Source: an uncultured Bacteroidia bacterium (lineage in GTDB: Bacteria > Bacteroidota > Bacteroidia > Bacteroidales > Prolixibacteraceae). Taken from it: a stretch of 64,000 bases of DNA. Of this stretch, positions 50,496-60,532 are shown in pieces. Where the stretch lies: NCBI GenBank assembly GCA_903897145.1, contig CAIUAN010000040.1, positions 124,001 to 188,000 of the forward strand, written 5' to 3'. The notes beneath the pieces are model-generated. The model was given only the letters and a program-made list of their open reading frames with translations, ran no database searches and was not told the DNA's origin. Position 1 is the first letter of the stretch. Each line of letters starts with the position of its first letter. The position numbers and the translations under genes are program-made.

Positions 50496-52946
50496 ATGAG
50501 AATATTTTTGAGTTTCCTTGTTCTGTTATTCTCCTTAATCGGGAATGTTAATGGTCAAAAAACTGTTGTTTATGGAAAAATAACAGATGCGAGTTCCAAT
50601 GCCCCAATACCTTATGTCAATATTGTATTCAAAGGGACCTATACTGGAACAAACTCTGATCTGAATGGAAATTTCAATCTAAGCTCCGCAGACCCTACTG
50701 CCACCATCGAGGTTACAGCTGTTGGATACAGATCGCAGCTTATTCCAATTAAATTAAAACAGTCGAATAAGATTGACGTTGCCTTGGCAGAAGATATTAT
50801 TTCGCTAGGAGAGATATCCGTGAAACCTGGGGAGAACCCGGCTATCCCACTTTTCCGCAAGATCATCGCCCGAAAAAAAGAGAATAATACAGCAAACTTT
50901 CCATCATGGCAATCGAAACTCTATGCCAAATCAGAAATTGACATTAAAAATGTAAACCGTTCACTGAGCAAGAAAAAGCTACTCAAGCAATTTAATTTTG
51001 TTTTTAAATACATCGATTCCTTAGAGATTCAAGGGAAAACTTTTCTTCCGGTATTTTTTACTGAAACAGTCTCAAGCTATTCACATAACAGCATTTCCAA
51101 TACAAATAAGGAGGAAATCCTTGCGAGCAAAATTTCTGGAATAACATCTGATATGATCTCTCAGTTTACTGGAAAAATGTATGAAGGGATTAACGTATAC
51201 GATAATTACATTATGATCTCCGACGTGGGATTAATCTCTCCCTTAAATTCCTTAGGATTGCAATTCTACCATTACTATTTAAGGGATAGTGCTATGGTGA
51301 AGGGAAGAAAGATTTACGAAATCTCATTCAAACCGCGACAAGCTCTTGATCCAACGTTCAAAGGTAAATTCTGGGTTGAAGATGAGAGCTTTGCGTTGAC
51401 TAAAGTTGATATGCAGCTTTCGACCAAGGCGAATGTTAATTTCTTAAATAATTTTCAATATTCTATAGAATTTCAGCCTGCTGAAAACAGGTGGGTCCCA
51501 CTAAAAGAGGCCTTGATTGCGGATCTAGATATCAAGAAGGATAAAAATTCAGAGATGATGGGCTTTATGGGCCGCAAGACTAATATTTATCAAGACTTTA
51601 AATTTGTAGAGGTCTCTGCTCCTTTGAATGCACCTAAAAATTTGATTGTTGTTGACAAAAATGCGATGTTGAAAGATGAGAATTTCTGGATGAAATCGAG
51701 ACCGATTGAATTGCAGAAGAGAGAATCTGGAATATATGCGATGGTCGATTCTATTCAGAATGTACCGCTTTATAAAACAATAGCTGAGTATATTTATATG
51801 TTCTACTACGGCTACCGCGACCTTGGAAAGATCGAGTTAGGTCCTTATTATTCGGCCTATAGCACTAACAAAATTGAGGGAAACCGATTTCGAATTGGTG
51901 GTCGAACAACAATGAAGTTTGATCAGAAATGGAGATTGAAAGGTTATGGAGCCTATGGCACCTCAGACGATGATTTTAAATATGGTGGTGGGATTGAATA
52001 TTTTTTCTCCAAAAAGCCAAGAATCATGATCGCTGTAAGTGGATCGCACGATTATCAACTTATGGGATTGAGCTCAAATGCGTTTACGCGCGATAACTTT
52101 CTAACATCGGCCCTAAGTAAGGCTCCATATAGTAAACTTAATATGATTGATCGATTCGATATCACTTTTGATAAAGATTGGGTCCGTGGCTTGTCAAATC
52201 AGCTAACTTTTACATCTTCGACTATTAAATCAGGTCCGTTTGTCCCATTTGTTGACGCGCAAGGCAATCAGTTGTCTTCCATTCGGACTGGGGAAATCAC
52301 CTTTAATACACGATTTGCACCTAAAGAGACGATTGTGATTAAGGGCTTTGAGCGTTCAACATTTGGAATTTTTAATCCAGTGCTAAACGTATCTGTCACA
52401 GGAGGATTAAAAGGCTTTCTTGGCGGAGAGTACCCTTATCTAAAATTGAATGCCAACTTTGCCGATAAGTTAGCGGTGAACCCATTTGGCTATATTACCT
52501 ATTATGTGCAGGCAGGCAAGATATACGGTAAGGTGCCATGGCCTTTGATGAAAATTCATGAGGGGAATGAATCGTATGCTTTTGATGCGTACGCCTTTAA
52601 TCTGATGAATCATCAAGAATTTGTAAGTGACACTTATGTTAGCTTATTTTTAGAACATCATCTTCAAGGGTTCTTTTTGAATAAAATCCCGCTTTTCCAG
52701 CGTCTTAAATGGCGTGAGGTTTTAGGTGTCCGTTCTTTGATGGGGAATTACGATGAAGCACAACATACAAGTCTTGTATTTCCAGCTGGTATGAAGGGGC
52801 TGAAAAGTACTCCCTATACGGAGTTTTCAGCGGGAATTGAAAATATTTTAAAGATTATCCGTGTCGATGCGGTTTGGCGCTACAACTACAATCAAGACCG
52901 TAAAATTCAACTTGGTCTCTTATTCTCACTTCAGCTGACACTTTAA
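50496..52946 (+). CDS. DUF5686 outer-membrane protein with carboxypeptidase-like N-domain
   Basis: 816-residue exported protein with a signal peptide (ends NVNGQ). Residues 22-110 are a CarboxypepD_reg-like/CNA-B fold (VYGKITDASSNAPIPYVNIV, GTNSDLNGNFNLSS). The long remainder is DUF5686, which is beta-rich and ends in aromatic strands (IQLGLLFSLQLTL), consistent with an outer-membrane barrel. This family is common in Bacteroidota and its role is unclear. It shares a palindromic TTAA stop with the convergent tadA gene. It does not look like a TonB-dependent receptor: there is no plug domain. Confidence 0.87.
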   Translation: MRIFLSFLVLLFSLIGNVNGQKTVVYGKITDASSNAPIPYVNIVFKGTYTGTNSDLNGNFNLSSADPTATIEVTAVGYRSQLIPIKLKQSNKIDVALAEDIISLGEISVKPGENPAIPLFRKIIARKKENNTANFPSWQSKLYAKSEIDIKNVNRSLSKKKLLKQFNFVFKYIDSLEIQGKTFLPVFFTETVSSYSHNSISNTNKEEILASKISGITSDMISQFTGKMYEGINVYDNYIMISDVGLISPLNSLGLQFYHYYLRDSAMVKGRKIYEISFKPRQALDPTFKGKFWVEDESFALTKVDMQLSTKANVNFLNNFQYSIEFQPAENRWVPLKEALIADLDIKKDKNSEMMGFMGRKTNIYQDFKFVEVSAPLNAPKNLIVVDKNAMLKDENFWMKSRPIELQKRESGIYAMVDSIQNVPLYKTIAEYIYMFYYGYRDLGKIELGPYYSAYSTNKIEGNRFRIGGRTTMKFDQKWRLKGYGAYGTSDDDFKYGGGIEYFFSKKPRIMIAVSGSHDYQLMGLSSNAFTRDNFLTSALSKAPYSKLNMIDRFDITFDKDWVRGLSNQLTFTSSTIKSGPFVPFVDAQGNQLSSIRTGEITFNTRFAPKETIVIKGFERSTFGIFNPVLNVSVTGGLKGFLGGEYPYLKLNANFADKLAVNPFGYITYYVQAGKIYGKVPWPLMKIHEGNESYAFDAYAFNLMNHQEFVSDTYVSLFLEHHLQGFFLNKIPLFQRLKWREVLGVRSLMGNYDEAQHTSLVFPAGMKGLKSTPYTEFSAGIENILKIIRVDAVWRYNYNQDRKIQLGLLFSLQLTL

Positions 52947-53386
52947 CGACGTAGTTCGAAAAATTGTTTTAATATTTGCGTGCACTCATTTTGTAGAATC
53001 CCGCCTAAAACTTCTGTTTTAGGATGCATCACTTGGGGTGCAAACTTTAAAAATCCTCTTTTCTCGTCACTCGCTCCATAGACTATTCTCCCAATCTGTG
53101 ACCATCCTAGCGCACCGGCGCACATGGTGCATGGCTCGAGCGTGACATATAAGGTACAATCAACGAGGTATTTCCCTCCTAGTAAATTGGTCGCTGCTGT
53201 GATCGCTTGCATCTCCGCATGAGCGGTTACATCGTTTAAAAGTTCGGTGAGATTATGCGCCCTTGAGATAATTTGATTCCGACAGACTACGAGCGCTCCA
53301 ACAGGGACTTCTCCTTCAGCGAAGGCTTGTTCAGCTTCTACTAAGGCTCTTTTCATGAAATATTCGTCGTCAAATGGATCTATCAT
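52943..53386 (-). CDS. tadA: tRNA-specific adenosine deaminase
   Basis: 147-residue zinc deaminase that converts the wobble adenosine of tRNA-Arg to inosine. The active site is H56-A-E58 (THAEMQAI) with the zinc pair in PCTMCAGAL (C86, C89). The length and the C-terminal helix match TadA and not a free-nucleoside deaminase. It overlaps the DUF5686 stop by 4 bp (TTAA serves both). Confidence 0.93.
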   Translation of the reverse strand: MIDPFDDEYFMKRALVEAEQAFAEGEVPVGALVVCRNQIISRAHNLTELLNDVTAHAEMQAITAATNLLGGKYLVDCTLYVTLEPCTMCAGALGWSQIGRIVYGASDEKRGFLKFAPQVMHPKTEVLGGILQNECTQILKQFFELRR

Positions 53387-53405
53387 AGCAGCAGATTTTC
53401 AACTT

Positions 53406-53413
53406 CAAAAGTA
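53406..53413 (-). promoter_or_regulatory. -7 box for tadA
   Basis: Minus-strand TACTTTTG matches TAnnTTTG, 19 bp before the start. No clear -33 at normal spacing. Confidence 0.4.
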
Positions 53414-53448
53414 GAAACTATTCCCAAATTAACCTTAGGGAGATCTGC

Positions 53449-53484
53449 TTTGATATTAATTTTCCGTATCTCGTGGTAGTTTTG
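53449..53484 (+). promoter_or_regulatory. promoter of aspS
   Basis: TTTG (53449-53452), 24 bp, then TAGTTTTG (53477-53484), a full -7 match. Spacing is slightly long. It ends 34 bp before the ATG. Confidence 0.45.
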
Positions 53485-53518
53485 TAATTTTACCACTTCA
53501 ATCATACCCAATAATTCA

Positions 53519-55279
53519 ATGTATAGAACTTTTACTTGCGGTGAACTTCGGATCGCACATGTTGGTCAGGAGCCTGTTTTGGCTGGATGGGTCCAAACGA
53601 TTAGAAATCTTGGAGCCATGACTTTTATTGATATTCGTGATCGTTATGGGATCACGCAGCTAGTCGCAGATGAAAATACCACGATTGAACTAAAAGATAA
53701 ATTTGAAAAGCTTGGACGTGAATTTGTCATTCAGGTAAAAGGGATAGTGCGCGAACGCTCTAGCAAAAATAGCAAGATTCCTACTGGTGAAATTGAGATT
53801 GACATCAAAGAACTTACAATACTAAATAAGGCTGCAGTTCCTCCATTCACCATTCAGGATGATACCGATGGTGGAGATGAATTGCGCATGAAATTTCGCT
53901 ACCTGGATTTACGCCGCGAAACAGTTCGAAAGAACCTAGAGCTAAGAGCTAAGATGGCGCATGTCGTTCGTAATTATCTAGATGATCTGCATTTTATAGA
54001 GACTGAAACCCCTGTTTTAATAAAATCAACCCCTGAAGGAGCACGTGATTTTGTAGTTCCATCTCGGATGAATCCAAATCAATTTTATGCGCTGCCTCAG
54101 TCGCCTCAGATCTTTAAACAGCTGCTGATGGTCGCTGGCTTTGATCGCTATTATCAAATCGTAAAATGCTTCCGCGACGAGGATCTTCGTGCAGACCGTC
54201 AGCCTGAGTTTACACAGATCGATTGTGAGATGTCGTTTGTGCAACAGGAAGATGTGCTTAATATGTTCGAAGGGCTGACCAGACATATGTTTAAAGAGAT
54301 TAAAGGGATTGATCCAGGAGAATTTCCACGGATGACTTATGCCGATGCCATGGAGAACTATGGCAACGACAAACCAGATATTCGCTTTGATCTGAAATTT
54401 AAAGATTTAACAACTGTCGTTAAAGGGAAAGATTTTAAGGTCTTTGACGATGCTGAATATATTGGCGGAATCTGTGTTCCTGGTTGTGGCGAATATTCGC
54501 GGAAGCAACTCGACGAACTTACTGAGTTTGTTAAACGACCTCAGGTGGGTGCCAAAGGACTTATTTATGCCAAGGTTAATGAAGATGGATCGGTAAAATC
54601 ATCGGTCGATAAGTTTTATGCTCCAGAAGACCTTTCTAAGTGGACTCAGATTTTCGATGCTAAACCGGGTGATTTAATTCTTATGCTCTCTGGGGAGAAA
54701 GATCGGACACTCCCTGCTCTCTCAATTCTTCGTTTAGAGATGGGACGATTGGCTGGGTTAATGGATAAAGAAGTCTTTAGACCGCTTTGGGTAATCGACT
54801 TCCCATTGTTGGAATGGAACGAGGAGGCTAGTCGCTTTCATGCGATGCATCACCCATTCACAGCACCAAAACCTGAAGATATTGCGCTACTCGATACCGC
54901 CCCTGGAACTGTTCGGGCGAATGCTTACGACTTAGTCATTAATGGCGTGGAGATTGGTGGAGGTTCGGTGCGAATTTTCGACAGCGAGCTTCAGGCTAAG
55001 ATGTTTAAGACTCTTGGTTTTTCCAAGCAAGATGCTGAAAATCAGTTTGGTTTCTTGATGGAAGCATTTAAATATGGTGCTCCACCTCATGCTGGTATAG
55101 CTTTTGGCTTCGATCGTTTAGCTTCTATGTTTGCAGGTCTTGACTCTATTCGTGATGTGATTGCTTTCCCGAAAAACAACTCAGGACGCGATGTGATGAA
55201 CGATTCACCAGCCGAAATTGCACAAGCGCAACTCGATGAATTGTGTCTATCATTGGTTGCTCCAAAACAGAAGAATTAA
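53519..55279 (+). CDS. aspS: aspartyl-tRNA synthetase
   Basis: 586-residue class IIb synthetase, bacterial form. It has an N-terminal OB-fold anticodon domain ([20 protein letters not shown]), the catalytic core with [15 protein letters not shown], motif 2 [18 protein letters not shown], the GAD insertion domain (about residues 280-400) and motif 3 [20 protein letters not shown]. Length is typical of the discriminating or non-discriminating bacterial AspS; the two cannot be told apart by eye. Single gene with its own promoter. Confidence 0.97.
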   Translation: MYRTFTCGELRIAHVGQEPVLAGWVQTIRNLGAMTFIDIRDRYGITQLVADENTTIELKDKFEKLGREFVIQVKGIVRERSSKNSKIPTGEIEIDIKELTILNKAAVPPFTIQDDTDGGDELRMKFRYLDLRRETVRKNLELRAKMAHVVRNYLDDLHFIETETPVLIKSTPEGARDFVVPSRMNPNQFYALPQSPQIFKQLLMVAGFDRYYQIVKCFRDEDLRADRQPEFTQIDCEMSFVQQEDVLNMFEGLTRHMFKEIKGIDPGEFPRMTYADAMENYGNDKPDIRFDLKFKDLTTVVKGKDFKVFDDAEYIGGICVPGCGEYSRKQLDELTEFVKRPQVGAKGLIYAKVNEDGSVKSSVDKFYAPEDLSKWTQIFDAKPGDLILMLSGEKDRTLPALSILRLEMGRLAGLMDKEVFRPLWVIDFPLLEWNEEASRFHAMHHPFTAPKPEDIALLDTAPGTVRANAYDLVINGVEIGGGSVRIFDSELQAKMFKTLGFSKQDAENQFGFLMEAFKYGAPPHAGIAFGFDRLASMFAGLDSIRDVIAFPKNNSGRDVMNDSPAEIAQAQLDELCLSLVAPKQKN

Positions 55280-55423
55280 TCCGTTAGCGGATAATAGCGC
55301 ATTTAAATAAGCGCACACTAAGTAATTTGCTTGATGGGCTATTTATTTGTAATTATCAATATGTCAACTATTTAATCGATTGTGTAGCTAAGCGAATTAG
55401 ATGCTCTTGAATTAAAAAATGAG

Positions 55424-55431
55424 TATATTTG
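55424..55431 (+). promoter_or_regulatory. -7 box for the NAD(P)-binding protein gene
   Basis: TATATTTG matches TAnnTTTG and ends 49 bp before the ATG. A TTG lies 14 bp upstream (55407), a little close. Confidence 0.4.
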
Positions 55432-55480
55432 ATACCGGAAGATCGGGTCTACATTGATCTTAAAATTAGCATTATCCTCA

Positions 55481-56161
55481 ATGAATAAATTAAAAGTCAT
55501 ACTCACTGGCGCCACTGGTATGGTTGGAGAAGGTGTTCTATATGAATGCTTGAACCATCCAGAAGTTGAAAAAGTTTTAGTGATCACTCGAAAACCGACA
55601 GGTTATAGTCACCCTAAACTTCAAGAGATTATCCATCCTGATTTTTCCGATTTTTCGGCACTAAGCCATGATGTGGCTGGATATAACGCCTGTTATTTCT
55701 GTTTAGGGGTTACTTCAATTGGGAAAAAGGAACCTGAATACGCCCGACTAACCTATGACTTAACCATCGATTTTGCGAAGGTCCTTGCATCACAAAATCC
55801 CGACATGACCTTTTGTTATATCTCAGGGGCTGGAACGGATAGCACTGAAAAGGGTAGCGTCATGTGGGCTCGTGTAAAAGGGAAAACGGAGAACGATTTG
55901 ATGAAACTCCCATTTAAAAAGGCCTACAACTTTAGACCTGCTGGGATTATTCCATTTTTGCCACTACGGCCTTCGATGACATTTTATAAAAGTTTAAAAT
56001 ATGTTGGGTGGTTATTCCCAATCATGGCGGTGCTTACCCCGAATCTAATTATCACACTAAAAGATCTTGCTGCTGCTTTAATAAATGCTTCTTTGATCGG
56101 CTATTCTAAGCCTATATTAGAAGTTAAGGATATGAAAATATTAGCCAAATCAGCCAACTAA
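55481..56161 (+). CDS. NAD(P)-binding short-chain dehydrogenase-like protein (atypical SDR)
   Basis: 226-residue protein with a Rossmann glycine motif TGATGMVGEG (9-18), a strand with YFCLGVTSIG and the segment FCYISGAGTDSTEKGSVMWARVKGKTE, where an SDR-like serine and lysine may act. This is the atypical SDR type related to NmrA/oxidoreductase HTATIP2-like proteins. The start at ATG 55481 is preferred over an upstream TTG (55454) because the glycine motif then sits at the usual distance. No substrate can be named, and it has no operon partner. Confidence 0.8.
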   Translation: MNKLKVILTGATGMVGEGVLYECLNHPEVEKVLVITRKPTGYSHPKLQEIIHPDFSDFSALSHDVAGYNACYFCLGVTSIGKKEPEYARLTYDLTIDFAKVLASQNPDMTFCYISGAGTDSTEKGSVMWARVKGKTENDLMKLPFKKAYNFRPAGIIPFLPLRPSMTFYKSLKYVGWLFPIMAVLTPNLIITLKDLAAALINASLIGYSKPILEVKDMKILAKSAN

Positions 56162-56193
56162 AGGAGAGTCATAGAGATTATTCTGCAATTTAC

Positions 56194-57231
56194 TCAGTTT
56201 TCGATCTCTCCGCTAAGGTTTTGGTTTAGGTATTCCACCACTTCATCGGCACTTAATTTCTGTCCTAACAAGAACATTAGTTTTGTTACCGCAGCTTCAA
56301 TGGTAATATCTTTGCCGCTCACTACTCCAGCCTCTTGAAGCTCGCGGCTAGTTTCGTAATACCCCATTTTTACACGGCCACCAGGGCACTGACTAACATT
56401 TAGGAAGATAACACCGCGCAGAGTGGCTGACTTAATAGCCTCAAAAATCCAGGGATAGGTAGGCATATTGCCAGATCCGTACGATTCTAAGATAACACCC
56501 TTTAAACCTGGCAAGGAAAGTATTGATTCAAAATATTTGCGGTTAAGACCCGGGAAAACTTTCAAAACAATCACGTTGTCGTTGATCGAGGTATTGATCT
56601 TAAACGTCCCTTTGCTGCTAGGGTAATTGATTAACCCATAATAATATTCAATGTCAATACCTGCTATGGCAAGTTTTGGATAGTGGTGTGATGCAAAGGC
56701 ACTAAATTGTTGAGAATCTTCTTTTGTTGTTCGATTGCCGCGAAAAAGAAACGAGCTAAAATAGACACAAACTTCAGGCACAATTGCTTTCCCTTTTCGT
56801 TGAGCTGCCGCTATTTGTATCGCGGTGATAATATTCTCTTTTCCATCTGTCCGAAGCACTCCAATGGGTAGTTGTGAACCTGTAAGTATAACGGGCTTGT
56901 CTAAGTTCTCGAGCATATAGCTTAACGCAGATGCGGTATAAGCCATGGTATCAGTTCCATGCAAGATCACAAACCCGTCGTATTTCGAATAGCACTCCTT
57001 GATGGTCTTGGCCAAATCAATCCATATTTCTGGAGTCATGTTGGCTGAATCGATGGGAGGGCTAAAGGTGACAGAATCGATCTTAAATCCAAGCTTATGA
57101 AGCTCTGGAATTTCATCCTGAATCAATTCGAAACGCATAGGAGAGAGCGTCTTGGTCATGGGATCTTCACGCATCCCAATGGTTCCACCGGTGTAAATGA
57201 TCAGAATAGATTGCGTGTCTGATTTCATCAT
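56194..57231 (-). CDS. ansA: type I asparaginase
   Basis: 345-residue cytosolic amidohydrolase that turns asparagine into aspartate and ammonia. The two active-site threonine blocks are IYTGGTIGM (12-20) and LHGTDTMAYTASALSYML (90-107). No signal peptide, and the length fits the cytosolic class. It is monocistronic with a well-spaced promoter that starts inside the end of tatD. Confidence 0.93.
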   Translation of the reverse strand: MMKSDTQSILIIYTGGTIGMREDPMTKTLSPMRFELIQDEIPELHKLGFKIDSVTFSPPIDSANMTPEIWIDLAKTIKECYSKYDGFVILHGTDTMAYTASALSYMLENLDKPVILTGSQLPIGVLRTDGKENIITAIQIAAAQRKGKAIVPEVCVYFSSFLFRGNRTTKEDSQQFSAFASHHYPKLAIAGIDIEYYYGLINYPSSKGTFKINTSINDNVIVLKVFPGLNRKYFESILSLPGLKGVILESYGSGNMPTYPWIFEAIKSATLRGVIFLNVSQCPGGRVKMGYYETSRELQEAGVVSGKDITIEAAVTKLMFLLGQKLSADEVVEYLNQNLSGEIEN

Positions 57232-57262
57232 AGCGTCAATTAATTTGAGTCGATATCCGACA

Positions 57263-57294
57263 CAAAATTACTAATTATGAAATACTTATATCAA
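57263..57294 (-). promoter_or_regulatory. promoter of ansA
   Basis: On the minus strand TTG (57292-57294), 21 bp, then TAATTTTG (57263-57270), a full match to TAnnTTTG, ending 31 bp before the start. Confidence 0.6.
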
Positions 57295-57295
57295 T

Positions 57296-58060
57296 CTATA
57301 AGTTAAATAATTGTTTCGAATTTTGAGTGGTAACTCGTCCAACTTCTTCGACCGATATCTGTTGCAACTGAGCAATTTTGTTCGCTATGATTGATAGGTA
57401 GGCTGTCTCATTTCGTTTTCCTCTGTGGGGTACTGGTGCTAGGTAAGGCGAGTCAGTCTCAAGGAGGATATGTTGAAGATCGATCTGTTGAACGACCGCA
57501 TCAAGACCTGAATTTTTAAAAGTTACGACCCCGCCAATTCCAATCTTAAACCCAAGGTCGATCACTTGGTGAGCTTGTTCTAGGTTGCCGCTAAAGCAAT
57601 GAAAAACGCCAGTAAGTCTTTCACCTTTCTCTTTCTCAAGGACTTCAAAAACCTCTTCAAAAGAGTTTCGAGTATGGATGACAATCGGGATATTTAAATC
57701 TTTAGCCCAATTCAGCTGAATCTTAAATGCATCTATTTGCTCACTTAAAAAGGTTTTATCCCAATATAAATCAATGCCAATCTCGCCAATTGCGCAAAAA
57801 GAACGCTTGGCTAACCATTGCTCCACCACTTGTAATTCTAGTTTATAATCCTCCTTCACCGATGTGGGATGAAGACCAATCAGGGGAACAAATAGATCGG
57901 GATGCGAATCGGTTAAATCAAACATCGCCTGAATGGTTGACTGATCAATATTGGGCAGAATGATTTTCTCGACCCCCGCATTTATGGCGCGTTGAATCAT
58001 CTCTTCTCGGTCGGGGAGAAACTCTTCGGCGTAGAGATGCGAGTGAGAATCAACAAACAT
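57296..58060 (-). CDS. tatD: TatD-family metal-dependent hydrolase/DNase
   Basis: 254-residue TIM-barrel metal enzyme. Metal ligands include the N-terminal DSHSHLY (H6, H8), the glutamate of AIGEIGID, IVIHTRN and VFHCFSG, and the C-terminal ETDSPYLAPVPHRGKRNE block. The family acts as 3'-5' exonuclease on DNA or RNA. Despite the name it is not part of Tat export. It lies 51 bp downstream of lepA on the same strand and may be co-transcribed. Confidence 0.94.
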   Translation of the reverse strand: MFVDSHSHLYAEEFLPDREEMIQRAINAGVEKIILPNIDQSTIQAMFDLTDSHPDLFVPLIGLHPTSVKEDYKLELQVVEQWLAKRSFCAIGEIGIDLYWDKTFLSEQIDAFKIQLNWAKDLNIPIVIHTRNSFEEVFEVLEKEKGERLTGVFHCFSGNLEQAHQVIDLGFKIGIGGVVTFKNSGLDAVVQQIDLQHILLETDSPYLAPVPHRGKRNETAYLSIIANKIAQLQQISVEEVGRVTTQNSKQLFNL

Positions 58061-58111
58061 GGTCTGAGATTTGAAGGATGATATGAGTGGTAAACAGCGC
58101 CGATTCGATGT

Positions 58112-59899
58112 TTAGTCGAGCTTTAAAACGGCAAGGAAGGCTTTTTGTGGTACTTCGACATTCCCGATCTGCTTCATTTTTTTCTTTCCCTTTTTCTGCT
58201 TGTCTAGTAGCTTACGCTTTCTAGAGATGTCACCACCATAACATTTGGCAGTTACATCTTTTCGGACAGCTTTAATGGTCTCTCGGGCAATAATTTTTGC
58301 TCCGATAGCAGCTTGTATGGCCACATCATATTGTTGACGCGGGATCAGTTCTTTTAGTTTCTCGCACATCCGTCGTCCGAAATTATAGGCATTATCGGCG
58401 TGAATCAATGTGGATAGTGCATCCACAGGCTCACTATTCAACAGGATGTCAAGTTTGGCTAATTTTGCTGGTCTGTAACCAGTAATATGGTAATCAAATG
58501 AGGCGTATCCTTTTGAGATACTCTTAAGCTTATCGTAGAAGTCGAAGACGATCTCACCAAGAGGTAAATCAAAAGTTAATTCGGCTCTTTCGGCGGTGAG
58601 ATAATCTTGCTTGGTTAACATGCCACGTTTGTCCAAGCACAAAGTCATTATCGCTCCGATATATTCAGATCGTGTGATAATTTGAGCTCGGATATAAGGC
58701 TCTTCAATCAGGTCGATCATCGAGCCATCAGGCATTCCCGCAGGGTTATAAACTTCGACAGTCTCACCTGCTCTAGTATGAATCAGATATGAAACGTTTG
58801 GGACAGTTGTGATGACGTTCATGTCAAATTCACGGTCAAGGCGCTCTTGAATGATCTCCATATGCAGCAATCCTAGGAATCCGCAGCGGAATCCAAAGCC
58901 TAAGGCCGCAGATGATTCAAGGGTATACGTTAACGAGGCATCGTTCAATTGTAGTTTCTCCATCGCTGCTCGAAGATCTTCATAGTCGTCACTGTCGATC
59001 GGATAGACTCCGGCAAAGACCATCGGCTTAACCTCCTCGAACCCAGAAATGACATTTGAACAAGGTTGTTTAACGTTGGTTACGGTATCGCCAACTCGAA
59101 TCTCACGCGCCGTTTTAATGTTTGAAATAATATATCCAACATCGCCGGCACTTAGTGATTCACGCGAGTCGAGGCCCATTTTTAAAACGCCAACCTCATC
59201 GACATTGTATTGCTTTTCAGTCGCGACAAATTTTACAACATCTCCCTTACGGACAGTTCCATTTACAATTTTTACATAGGCAATTACGCCTCTGAATTGA
59301 TTGTAAACAGAGTCGAAAATTAATCCTTGAAGTGGTGCTCCTGGATCTCCCGCAGGGGATGGTACATCAGAGATGATGCGACTAATAATTTCATCGATTC
59401 CTTCACCTGTTTTACCAGAAGCTCGGATAATTGTATCTCTTTTGCACCCGATTAATTCGATAATTTGGTCTTCAACAAGTTCTGGATTCGCATTTGGAAG
59501 GTCCATTTTGTTGAGGATAGGGATAATCTCCAGATCGTGCTCGATGGCAAGATACAGGTTTGAGATTGTCTGTGCTTGAATTCCTTGCGTGGCATCGATA
59601 ATAAGCAGAGCGCCTTCGCAGGCAGCAATAGAACGGGAAACTTCGTAAGAGAAGTCGACGTGCCCTGGGGTATCAATTAAGTTAAGTCTATATTTTATCC
59701 CATCTTGAATATGGTCCATTTGAATGGCGTGACTCTTGATGGTAATTCCTCTCTCTTTTTCTAGCTCCATATCATCCAAAACTTGAGCTTGCATATCTCG
59801 TCCGCTGATCGTTTGAGTAACCTCTAAAAGACGATCTGCCAATGTACTTTTCCCGTGATCAATATGGGCTATTATGCAAAAATTCCGGATGTTCTTCAT
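58112..59899 (-). CDS. lepA: elongation factor 4 (LepA)
   Basis: 595-residue ribosomal GTPase that back-translocates or remodels stalled ribosomes. The G domain begins [17 protein letters not shown], with [20 protein letters not shown] and LNKMDLP. Domain II, III and the LepA-specific C-terminal domain follow ([19 protein letters not shown]). ATG 59899 is preferred over an in-frame TTG 6 bp upstream because MKNIRNF is the usual N-terminus. It is preceded by a good promoter. Confidence 0.97.
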   Translation of the reverse strand: MKNIRNFCIIAHIDHGKSTLADRLLEVTQTISGRDMQAQVLDDMELEKERGITIKSHAIQMDHIQDGIKYRLNLIDTPGHVDFSYEVSRSIAACEGALLIIDATQGIQAQTISNLYLAIEHDLEIIPILNKMDLPNANPELVEDQIIELIGCKRDTIIRASGKTGEGIDEIISRIISDVPSPAGDPGAPLQGLIFDSVYNQFRGVIAYVKIVNGTVRKGDVVKFVATEKQYNVDEVGVLKMGLDSRESLSAGDVGYIISNIKTAREIRVGDTVTNVKQPCSNVISGFEEVKPMVFAGVYPIDSDDYEDLRAAMEKLQLNDASLTYTLESSAALGFGFRCGFLGLLHMEIIQERLDREFDMNVITTVPNVSYLIHTRAGETVEVYNPAGMPDGSMIDLIEEPYIRAQIITRSEYIGAIMTLCLDKRGMLTKQDYLTAERAELTFDLPLGEIVFDFYDKLKSISKGYASFDYHITGYRPAKLAKLDILLNSEPVDALSTLIHADNAYNFGRRMCEKLKELIPRQQYDVAIQAAIGAKIIARETIKAVRKDVTAKCYGGDISRKRKLLDKQKKGKKKMKQIGNVEVPQKAFLAVLKLD

Positions 59900-59961
59900 G
59901 GTCAAAAATTCCTATTATACTTGAATCGTATGGTTCTTTTACTTCTGTTTTATTCGTTGTA

Positions 59962-59989
59962 CAAAGATATTTAAAAATAGATAATTCAA
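59962..59989 (-). promoter_or_regulatory. promoter of lepA
   Basis: On the minus strand TTG (59987-59989), 17 bp, then TATCTTTG (59962-59969), a perfect -7 match. The leader would be about 55 bp. Confidence 0.65.
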
Positions 59990-60015
59990 GCTATTCTGCA
60001 GGTCCTGTAATAGAC

Positions 60016-60049
60016 AAAAGCCTCGGATGATGTTTCATTCGAGGCTTTT
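60016..60049 (-). terminator. rho-independent terminator after tatA
   Basis: AAAAGCCTCG and CGAGGCTTTT form 10-bp arms; the interior also pairs (ATGA/TCAT) around a 4-base loop, with one A-C mismatch. On the minus strand the stem is followed by a short T-run. It separates tatA from lepA. Confidence 0.85.
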
Positions 60050-60070
60050 GCAAAATAGGGCTTAAAAAAT

Positions 60071-60280
60071 CTATTCTTTTAAAGGTTCTTTTTTATTGCT
60101 TGCCTTTGGAGCCTCTTTTGGCGGCTCTGCAGGAGTTCCAGTTTCGTCTTTCAGGGCTTTTTTAAATTCTTTCATCCCTTTCCCGATTCCACTCATCATT
60201 TCAGGAATTTTCGCCCCTCCAAAAAGAAGAAGAATCGCTCCTAAAAGGATTATAAGATGCCAAGGTGCAAATAAGTCCAT
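60071..60280 (-). CDS. tatA: Sec-independent translocase subunit TatA/E
   Basis: 69-residue protein with the typical TatA plan: a short N-terminus, one membrane helix (WHLIILLGAILLLFGGAKIP), then an amphipathic helix (MMSGIGKGMKEFKKALKDE) and a charged, Pro-rich tail. It forms the pore component for folded-protein export. No tatC is in this window. It is monocistronic, closed by a good terminator at 60016. Confidence 0.93.
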   Translation of the reverse strand: MDLFAPWHLIILLGAILLLFGGAKIPEMMSGIGKGMKEFKKALKDETGTPAEPPKEAPKASNKKEPLKE

Positions 60281-60305
60281 TGTATGTGAATTAAATTGTT
60301 CACTA

Positions 60306-60313
60306 CAAACTTA
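60306..60313 (-). promoter_or_regulatory. -7 box for tatA
   Basis: Minus-strand TAAGTTTG matches TAnnTTTG, 25 bp before the start. No -33 TTG at normal spacing. Confidence 0.4.
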
Positions 60314-60461
60314 CAAACCTTTGGTTAGATTGAAGTATAATTTGGTATTTATTTTAAGTAATTTCTATTTCCTGTTTTTTGATTTCTAGGTCCGCTTGCA
60401 TTGATGGTTTAGACCTTATCATATTTCCATGTTTCTCCCCAGTAAAATTGTCATTAATTAT

Positions 60462-60469
60462 TATCTTTG
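60462..60469 (+). promoter_or_regulatory. -7 box for the second DUF1080 gene
   Basis: TATCTTTG is a perfect -7 match, 63 bp before the start. The nearest TTG (60448) is 11 bp upstream, closer than usual. Confidence 0.4.
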
Positions 60470-60532
60470 GTCGCAAATTAACCAATTCAAATAGTATTCA
60501 TTCTCCCATTTTGGGGGTTTAAATTAAAAATC